A DNA stretch of 5,522 bases from Candidatus Cloacimonadota bacterium (GTDB lineage Bacteria > Cloacimonadota > Cloacimonadia > Cloacimonadales > TCS61). A program made the position numbers and the translations under genes. Each line of letters starts with the position of its first letter. The first letter of the stretch is position 1. The stretch spans positions 1 through 5,522 of the forward strand of contig JAGGWC010000181.1 of NCBI GenBank assembly GCA_021157645.1, read 5' to 3'. The notes below the pieces were generated by a model that saw only the letters and a list, made by a program, of their open reading frames with translations, was not told the origin of the DNA and did no database searches. This document shows positions 4,794 through 5,522 of the stretch, one piece after another.

Positions 4794-5522
4794 TTAAAGA
4801 AAGATATTCATAATTCCACCAACAAGTAATGTGGAAAAAATCATAATTGCTGATGATTTGATCATGTCCTTAATTCCAAGCTCTTTTAGCAGGACTGTAA
4901 AAGTGGCAATACATGGAAAATACATTGTAAGCACAACAGAAGCGATCACGAGTTGTCCCATTGTCATATTGAGAGGACTGAGCATTCCAATTGCAACATC
5001 TTTACGCAGGAAACCAATGATAATAGCACCAACTGCTTCTTTTGGTAATCCTAAAATTCCGGTAATGATCGGTTCGGTAAGTTTACCGATAAAATCAATA
5101 ATATGCAGCGCATACAGGATATTCATAAAAAGTACACCTAAAAGCATAAATGGGATAGCCTCTTTAATAAAGGCGAAAACCCGCATCCAGAGTTTTTTCA
5201 TTAATACTCTGAAACTTGGAAGTCTGTAAGGTGGGATCTCAATAAATATTTCAGGACTTTCACCCTTCATAACTTTATTCAGGAAAAATCCCAGTAAAAC
5301 CCAAACGATAAAGAGAGTTCCAAAAACCATGGATAAAGCAAGTGCTCCATGTTTTCCTACTAAGCCAACAACCATTGCAAGTTGTGCAAAACAGGGAACA
5401 GCAATAGCCATCATCGTGGAGGCAATAAATCTTTCACGTCTGGTTTCTAAAATTCTAGCAGCCATTGCTCCGGGAACATTACAACCGAGTCCTAAAAGCA
5501 TTGGCACAATAGCCAATCCATG
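4794..5522 (-). CDS. feoB: Ferrous iron transport protein B, C-terminal part (5' end outside window)
   Basis: The visible 242 residues are the C-terminal membrane part of FeoB, the GTP-driven Fe(II) importer of the inner membrane. The frame is open through the edge (HGLAIVPMLLGLGCNVPG), so the true start and the N-terminal G-protein domain lie beyond 5522. Numbered from the first visible codon, the first gate motif GCNVPG is at 13-18, followed by ARILETRRER. A cytoplasmic linker EIPPYRLPS lies at 95-103, and the second gate has GFLRKDVAIGML (170-181) and YFPCIATFTVLLKELG (201-216). Several hydrophobic helices separate them. The protein ends normally in the last membrane helix, with no frameshift. 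The first-gate neighbourhood reads VPCFAQLAMVV where many FeoB proteins have a CSARLPVY-like sequence, so this belongs to a divergent subgroup. No FeoA or FeoC follows; crcB comes next. Confidence 0.95.
   Translation of the reverse strand, partial: HGLAIVPMLLGLGCNVPGAMAARILETRRERFIASTMMAIAVPCFAQLAMVVGLVGKHGALALSMVFGTLFIVWVLLGFFLNKVMKGESPEIFIEIPPYRLPSFRVLMKKLWMRVFAFIKEAIPFMLLGVLFMNILYALHIIDFIGKLTEPIITGILGLPKEAVGAIIIGFLRKDVAIGMLSPLNMTMGQLVIASVVLTMYFPCIATFTVLLKELGIKDMIKSSAIMIFSTLLVGGIMNIFL

Noticed and set aside
4831..5229. Plus-strand open frame of 132 codons
   Set aside because: It is antisense to the conserved membrane gates of feoB and has no recognisable product.

Overview
The window is an AT-rich bacterial chromosome segment in which every supported gene lies on the minus strand, so transcription runs from position 5522 toward position 1. 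It carries signal peptides, periplasmic sensor domains and a FeoB, so it comes from a bacterium with a periplasm. High A+T, Asn/Lys/Ile-rich proteins, TTG starts and the mix of kinase types suggest an anaerobic or uncultivated lineage (for example the FCB/Cloacimonadota side of the tree). That placement is an inference without marker-gene support.

Right-hand block (5522 to 4378): the C-terminal 242 residues of a ferrous-iron transporter FeoB, followed after 17 nt by a complete CrcB/Fluc fluoride channel that starts at TTG. The spacing indicates one transcript. By eye this block is less AT-rich than the rest.

Middle (4377 to 4020): no intact gene. It holds a decayed gene fragment whose roughly 50 readable codons look like the signal peptide and N-terminus of a DUF1007 periplasmic protein (HPHIWIE core), cut off by a stop. 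A good extended -10 promoter candidate sits over the end of this fragment, followed by an AT-rich inverted repeat and an untranslated leader of about 100 nt.

Left-hand block (4019 to 1): an apparent signalling operon. In transcription order it has (i) a 31-codon small ORF with a strong Shine-Dalgarno sequence and a TAATG stop/start overlap with the next gene; (ii) a membrane sensor kinase with a periplasmic Cache domain and a HisKA_2 core; (iii) a 134-bp gap with a possible 20-codon ORF; (iv) a second membrane sensor kinase with a periplasmic solute-binding domain, a cysteine-rich PAS domain and an RHDxxND-type H-box; (v) a weakly supported 78-codon hydrophobic ORF; (vi) the first 17 codons of another gene leaving the window. 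Two kinases of different families lie in tandem with no response regulator in view, so their output is unknown. The most unusual points are the small ORFs around the kinases, the DUF1007 remnant that appears to have become the promoter region, and the short N-terminus at the left edge, which weakly resembles DnaA domain I.
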